A DNA stretch of 14,843 nt from CAZPAN01 sp964428485 (GTDB taxonomy: Bacteria; Actinomycetota; Coriobacteriia; Coriobacteriales; CADBOM01): positions 1 through 14,843 of the forward strand of contig CAYRYP010000034.1 of NCBI GenBank assembly GCA_964428485.1, read 5' to 3'. Positions 14,587 to 14,843 of this stretch are shown here, in pieces. Below the pieces are notes generated by a model that was not told the origin of the DNA, did no database searches, and saw only the letters and a program-made list of their open reading frames with translations. Position 1 is the first letter of the stretch. Every line of letters starts with the position of its first letter. Made by a program: the position numbers and the translations under genes.

Positions 14587-14843
14587 GCGGAGGCTATAGG
14601 AGAGGTTGGGGAAGGGGTCTGCTGGAGGGGTTTCTCGGAGATGGAGCCTTCTTTCGTGATGGCGAGGAGAAAGACGAGCGAACGCCGGTAAGGCCCGCTC
14701 TGCCCTTCCTGCTTCTTCCGGTAGTGGCGATGTGGGTGGCCATGAGGCTCTCCGAGCAGCTGGTGTTCTCCCAGTTCAGCGACTCAGGTGTCTTCAGTTC
14801 CATCCTCGAGTGGCTCGCGATGGACGGTGCATCCGCGCTAGGT
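14583..14843 (+). CDS. comEC: ComEC, DNA uptake channel (5' end only, cut by window edge)
   Basis: The frame starts at ATG 14583, overlapping the comEA stop (ATGA), and stays open for 87 codons to the end of the window. The visible part has a charged glycine- and arginine-rich N-terminal stretch of about 37 residues, then RPALPFLLLPVVAMWVAMRL, a first membrane helix like the N-terminus of ComEC proteins. There is no separate ribosome-binding site, so translation is likely coupled to comEA. The name rests mainly on the comEA-comEC gene order and the hydrophobic start, because the diagnostic competence and metallo-beta-lactamase domains lie beyond the window. Confidence 0.75.
   Translation, partial: MSGGYRRGWGRGLLEGFLGDGAFFRDGEEKDERTPVRPALPFLLLPVVAMWVAMRLSEQLVFSQFSDSGVFSSILEWLAMDGASALG

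Overview
The window is a high-GC chromosomal segment, read entirely from the + strand. It most likely comes from an anaerobic actinobacterium of the class Coriobacteriia. The evidence is a mixture of traits. mihF followed by gmk and rpoZ is an actinobacterial marker cluster. The pyrimidine genes, however, are of the Bacillota-like kind: a PyrR attenuator plus the NAD-linked PyrK/PyrDB dihydroorotate dehydrogenase, typical of anaerobes. The genus cannot be fixed from the sequence alone.

Region 1 (1-10891) is a complete de novo UMP operon in the order pyrR-pyrB-pyrC-carA-carB-pyrK-pyrD-pyrF-pyrE. It opens with a near-consensus -10 box, then a leader with a PyrR-binding hairpin, an antiterminator and a U-tract terminator. 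The pairings are mutually exclusive, so UMP-bound PyrR should stop transcription before pyrR. Genes are tightly packed: pyrB/pyrC overlap by 17 nt, and TAATG junctions join carB/pyrK and pyrK/pyrD. All six steps to UMP are encoded: carbamoyl phosphate (CarAB), carbamoyl aspartate (PyrB), dihydroorotate (PyrC), orotate (PyrD with PyrK), OMP (PyrE) and UMP (PyrF).

Region 2 (10892-12325) starts with a 248-nt structured intergenic region rich in inverted repeats. It continues with mihF (actinobacterial integration host factor), gmk (guanylate kinase) and rpoZ (RNA polymerase omega).

Region 3 (12371-14843) holds thiI (tRNA 4-thiouridine synthase, no rhodanese domain). A 236-nt gap follows, carrying an 11-bp-phased direct repeat array. 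Then come comEA (membrane-anchored DNA receptor) and the 5' end of comEC (DNA uptake channel), cut by the window edge.

No mobile elements, CRISPR arrays, tRNAs or rRNAs were seen. The coding content is conventional. The less explained signals lie between genes: the repeat array before comEA, the alternative hairpins before mihF, a 16-nt motif shared by two intergenic regions, and two tiny ORFs just upstream of carB and pyrF.
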